Positions 60,388-64,000 of a DNA stretch of 64,000 nucleotides are shown piece after piece. The translations under genes were made by a program, and so were the position numbers. The first letter of the stretch is position 1. Each line of letters opens with the position of its first letter. Origin of the DNA: Ipomoea triloba (lineage: Eukaryota > Streptophyta > Magnoliopsida > Solanales > Convolvulaceae); NCBI RefSeq assembly GCF_003576645.1, contig NC_044920.1, positions 14,763,865 to 14,827,864 on the forward strand, read 5' to 3'. Below the pieces are notes generated by a model that was given only the letters and a program-made list of their open reading frames with translations, did no database searches and was not told the origin of the DNA.

Positions 60388-61276
60388 TGTGACACCCCCA
60401 ACCTCACACCGGCTGAGATAGCTAAAGCTTAACACAACAGCTGCCAATCTCAACCATCAAACGAAAACATAGCGGAAGCGATTTAAAACCTAAGGGGCNC
60501 AAAGAGCTTTTCCTACTCCAACAAGCCTCTAGCAATGCTCACAAAGCCCCACCTTCTTGATGATCATCTTTTTCCCAAAGAACCCCAAAATAACATTATA
60601 AGAATATGCTAAAAAGACTATCAAAACACAAAATGCAAGATGGATTCTAGGATAGATGCATTTACCCACTCCTAACCAAGCTTAAAAGAGCAACCTTTAC
60701 TTGAAAACTTGTAGGGAAAGTGAAGATCAATTTTGGAGGATTTCCTAGATGAAAATGGCGTGTGGGATTTCTTGTAGGAGGAAGAAGGAGTGAAAGCTTT
60801 TAGGTTATTTGATCATCAAAATATATATTAGGAATACATACAATATTTAGGGTGTAAGACATTTAAAGTGATGTGGGCTTAAGTAGCTTATAATATAATG
60901 GGTGTAGGAAATAAATATAATCAAGACTAGTAAGTTGGGCTTAATGAATTCACCCCTTACAAATTAATATAGTAGTTAGCCCATAAGATGTCTTAGAAAC
61001 AATATGTATATTATATAACATATGATCAAGAAATTGGGCTTGTAGGAATATTAAATCACAAATGTTGTAAGGGTCCAAATTGAATAAAGAATCCCTTACA
61101 AGAATAAATCCAATTAATTGGGCTCTTGACTAGAATAAATAAATTAGGCTCATGAATATATATATACAAGTGTATATATATTAAATCGAAAGAATTAGCC
61201 CAATTGGAAATAATTAAATTGCCCAAGGAATTAATTATCGAACGAAAGGCTTGAAATGAATTTACGGGGTGTTACA
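60388..61276 (-). mobile_element. 5' LTR of chromovirus C, collapsed at an N
   Basis: It begins TGTGACACCCCCAACC at the primer site and ends GGGGTGTTACA. Family members are about 2.5-2.7 kb, so roughly 1.7 kb or more is missing at the N at 60499. The right flank (ggtct...) is element B gag, so C is nested in B. Confidence 0.8.
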
Positions 61277-62323
61277 GGTCTCCCCTGCTTACTTGTTGGA
61301 CATTATTCCCTCTGCCATTTCCACCTCCAGATTGTCCCTGCCTCGGTCCTCCAGTAACCCTTCCCCATTGATTTGCATTCAGGGGTGGGTTCAGATAGCG
61401 CCGTGGTTGAGTAAAACAGTTCTTTGCGTGTGCCCCTCTCGGCCGCACTAGAAGCATGTAATTTTCTCCCCTCGTAAGTTTTCACCAGGGTGGATCCTCC
61501 CGCACCGTGGGCATGGGTAACCCCTTACTTGGCTTACTCCCCCCGTTCTTTCTCCTTGCCTGCTACCGGCTTCTCCTAAGTATGGTTTCTTATTTTCAAG
61601 TTTCGATTTCCCCTGCTGCGCCTCGGCCTTTCTCTTGTTTCGACCGTACACCTCCTACTGATCCAAGTGCACTTGATAATAGTCCGATACCCGTTTATAT
61701 GCCTCTTTCAGGGTGGAACACATAAACGGTGAAAGAGCTCTTCGAGTATCCCAGTCCATGCCGCGCACGAATCTTCTGACTTTGCTCACTTCGTCCGGCA
61801 CAATATCCTGGGCGAATCTTAGCAATTCTACGTACTTTGCATGATACTCCTGAATACTTGCCCCTTTCTGTTTCAGCCTTAGAAATTCTTCGCATTTAAT
61901 TCCTCGAATTCTTTCAGTGTAAAACTGAGCCCTCAATGCTGTTTTGAAGTCTTCCCAGTCGAAGTCTGGGTCTAGCAAAAGATCAGGCCCGGTTGTAGTC
62001 CACCAATTGTCCGCAGCCTTTGTGAGGTAGTACACCGCGGAGGATATTCTCTGATCCGCAGTGCAGTTTACTGCGTCCAACAACTTGTCGAATGTTCTGA
62101 TCCACTCTTCCAGAACCACGGGATCTTCTTCTCCAGCGTAGGTCGAAGGGTGCCTGCTGGCTATTGCTTTAGCATAATCTACTCGGGGCTGAACTTGATT
62201 TTGGTTTGGAGCCTGCTGAGCCATCATGAACTCAGCCATTCTTTCCATCATCTGCACCATGCGATCCATGGTAGAGGTTTCTTCGTTGCCCGCACGACTA
62301 CGTGTTTTAGGTCTAGGAGGCAT
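61277..62323 (-). pseudogene. gag: Chromovirus B gag
   Basis: It starts MPPRPKTRSR at 62323; an upstream in-frame ATG at 62344 is less likely, because MPPR is the family start. Capsid block: HPSTYAGEEDPVVLEEWIR, then NWWTTTGPDL, FKTALRAQFYTERI, EEFLRLKQKGASIQEYHAKY and FVRGMDWDTRRALS. TAG at 61655-61657 replaces the second Gln of D-Q-Q-E-V-Y-G. A degenerate zinc-knuckle region (CPRCGRIHPGENLRG, then a stop between C-F and C-G) follows, with frameshifts, to the insertion point of element C at 61276. Confidence 0.88.
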
Positions 62324-62723
62324 ATTTACTGAACAAGCAAACAACTTCCAAAAAGGTTAGAATTTCGCAACCTAACCACCCCAAACGCAGCATCGTATCT
62401 ATTCAATAACTATACTACAATTTCACTGCTCACTTTACCACATTTATCAACAGAGTGCTAAAGTAGGGCACTATAGTCAGTAGTGTATCCTACTTTCCGA
62501 ATCATCAAACAATCACAATTACTAACAACAAACACATACGATTATTAGCAGAGATTATATCACACAATGAACAATTTTCAAGATTATATGCAGCAATGAT
62601 AGGTGATCCCCTTTACAGCTATCCAGCCACCAGCTCCGATTCCGTTCCGAAGGGTTTACACTTGGGTTAGGGTGACACAGTAACTTAAGCTTATCTTAAC
62701 AAACCTAGGTTGACTCAATCCTA

Positions 62724-62736
62724 GGCTCTGATACCA
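62724..62736 (-). promoter_or_regulatory. Primer binding site of chromovirus B (tRNA-iMet)
   Basis: On the minus strand it reads TGGTATCAGAGCC, three bases from the LTR start at 62740. The leader 62345-62723 between it and gag holds no gene. Confidence 0.88.
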
Positions 62737-62739
62737 CCT

Positions 62740-62932
62740 TGTGACACCCCGGGTTGGTCAACCTTACAACCGGGAGCATCACCGCCACACCTAGGGCGAA
62801 CCTAGCTAACTTTTAGCGGTTCATCACTAGGTGCTCAGGCTAATTTTCCTGACCAACACCCACTTCCCATAAACCTGTAATAATTCACAACTAACTAACT
62901 CGACAACAGTTGAGGTATAAGTTAAATATTCC
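62740..62932 (-). mobile_element. 5' LTR remnant of chromovirus B
   Basis: It begins TGTGACACCCCGGG and matches the first 193 bp of the 3' LTR at 49418, with 6 differences. It breaks off at 62932 where Athila-like DNA starts, so most of this LTR is deleted or was lost in assembly. Confidence 0.85.
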
Positions 62933-64000
62933 ATTGATTGTCTGTCCCACCAAAACATTAGGTTCCCTATGCGCGGGGTTCCGACTTTATTTCCTTTACT
63001 TTATTTTTATTATTGCTTTATGTTTTATGTTATCTACATTTACTCTGCTTTACTTTTCCCGCATTTAAATATTTGCTAGTCTATTTGAATAATTTTTGCT
63101 TTATTTTATATTTACATCCTTAATTATCTATGTTTATGTTTTATTATTATATCGGTTTTATATTTCTATCAGTTTATAATAATTGAATAGCACTCCGAAA
63201 ACCCTTTTGTATATTATGTCTCCATTTCTTATAGAGCATCGATAACGGAGGCAGACCTATGACGGAAGCTAAAGTGTGGAAAGAGGGATGCGTACTTGGT
63301 TTATCCTCTTATCCCTTTTCTAATTTTAAGTCCCGTTTTTTATCTTTAAAGTGTGGAAAGTTTTGTTTATATAGCTTTGTGTATATGTTGTGTTTGAGCT
63401 TACCATGTTATAGAGGATCGTTAGCATATACCCTATATCCCAGTGCAAATTCCAAAGTGTGTAAAGGGATCTTTTATTTGTCTAATCCTTAGAATCCCTA
63501 TTTTGTTCCTTTACCCTATACCGTATGGAAACATCGAGGGCGATGTTTATTTTAAAGTGTGGAAAGGACGCACTTTGTGCTTTATATGCTTATATGCTTA
63601 GACTAAGAAAGTTAGAGCTTTTGGGAATGATAAATGGGTGTATTTGCAAATTGAAAAGAGAGTTATTATTTGTGTTATCTAGAGAGAATTTTGACTAGAT
63701 GCCCAAAAATTTTTACTCTTGAAATATCTTTGAGGAAGTTACTTTTCGCACCCATGAGAGTGTTTAGCGCCAAATAAGTTTATATTCTTGCCTGCTTGCA
63801 TGATGTTCACCTCTTATTTACATAGGACCTTAGTCAAGGATCTCTCAAAGTGGGAGTGTGCACTTTTTAATTTGAGAAAAGATAAAATTTGCAAGGCCCG
63901 GAATTAGACTAATTTTGGTAGGGCATGGGGCAAAAGGTGAGCCTATTGGTAAGCTTAATGAAAGAAAAATCCCTTGATCACAAATAGAAAAAGGCATGAG
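62933..64000 (+). mobile_element. Athila-like 3' internal region (element 2), runs off the window
   Basis: It is the inverted counterpart of about 31587-32655. It starts at 'attgattgtctgtcccacc' and contains 'catcgagggcgatgtttattttaaagtgtgg' near 63530-63560. No coding domain is present. Its LTR would lie beyond 64000. It probably belongs with the plus-strand LTR at 47016. Confidence 0.65.

Overview
This window is heterochromatin-like plant nuclear DNA, most likely from a eudicot. It is AT-rich and built almost entirely of transposable elements. I found no intact host gene, no rRNA or tRNA gene and no CRISPR array. The plant origin follows from the element families: a Sirevirus-type Ty1/copia element with an envelope-like second ORF, several Tekay/Del-like Ty3/gypsy chromoviruses with tRNA-iMet primer sites, Athila-like elements with a tRNA-Asp-type primer site, and the end of a CACTA DNA transposon. 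The species cannot be named from this.

Layout. 1-1368 is the right end of a CACTA element. 1369-7984 is degenerate repeat DNA that carries an odd inverted LTR composite (3690-6394, flanked by a 5-bp target duplication). 7985-19869 is a 5'-truncated Sirevirus: decayed gag/protease/integrase, a long open RT-RNase H frame, an env-like ORF preceded by its own TATA box, and a 3' LTR. A solo gypsy LTR (12584-15874) splits the env-like ORF. 19870-22012 is the gag start, primer site and LTR of a minus-strand Athila-like element. 22013-26180 is the 3' end of chromovirus A (integrase, chromodomain, 3' LTR). 26181-28755 is a decayed, intron-bearing gene of the 'putative gypsy-type transposon' (Transposase_28-like) family. 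29527-45303 is a minus-strand Athila-like element. It was invaded by chromovirus D (5' LTR from 32746, gag to 40536), which itself carries solo LTR 35150-38467. The Athila 5' LTR carries solo LTR 42142-44887. From 47016 a second Athila-like element starts on the plus strand, head to head with the first; its 3' interior reappears at 62933-64000. Between these lie LTR 47898-49417, chromovirus B (minus strand, 49418-62932) and, nested in B, chromovirus C (minus strand, about 54316-61276).

How the parts relate. Every coding region is transposon-derived, and nearly all are broken by frameshifts or by premature TAG codons that replace conserved glutamines. Target duplications and nested coordinates give an insertion order: Sirevirus before the 12584 LTR; Athila before D and before the 42142 LTR; B before C. 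C looks youngest, because its two LTRs are almost identical.

Assembly quality matters here. Nine single-base N joins mostly sit beside duplicated flanks. Independently, 20 exact tandem duplications, all with a 42-bp period, occur at six unrelated places, each one period long. This fits contig ends overlapping by 42 bp being concatenated without merging. Repeat copy numbers and some ORFs in those places should not be taken as biology.
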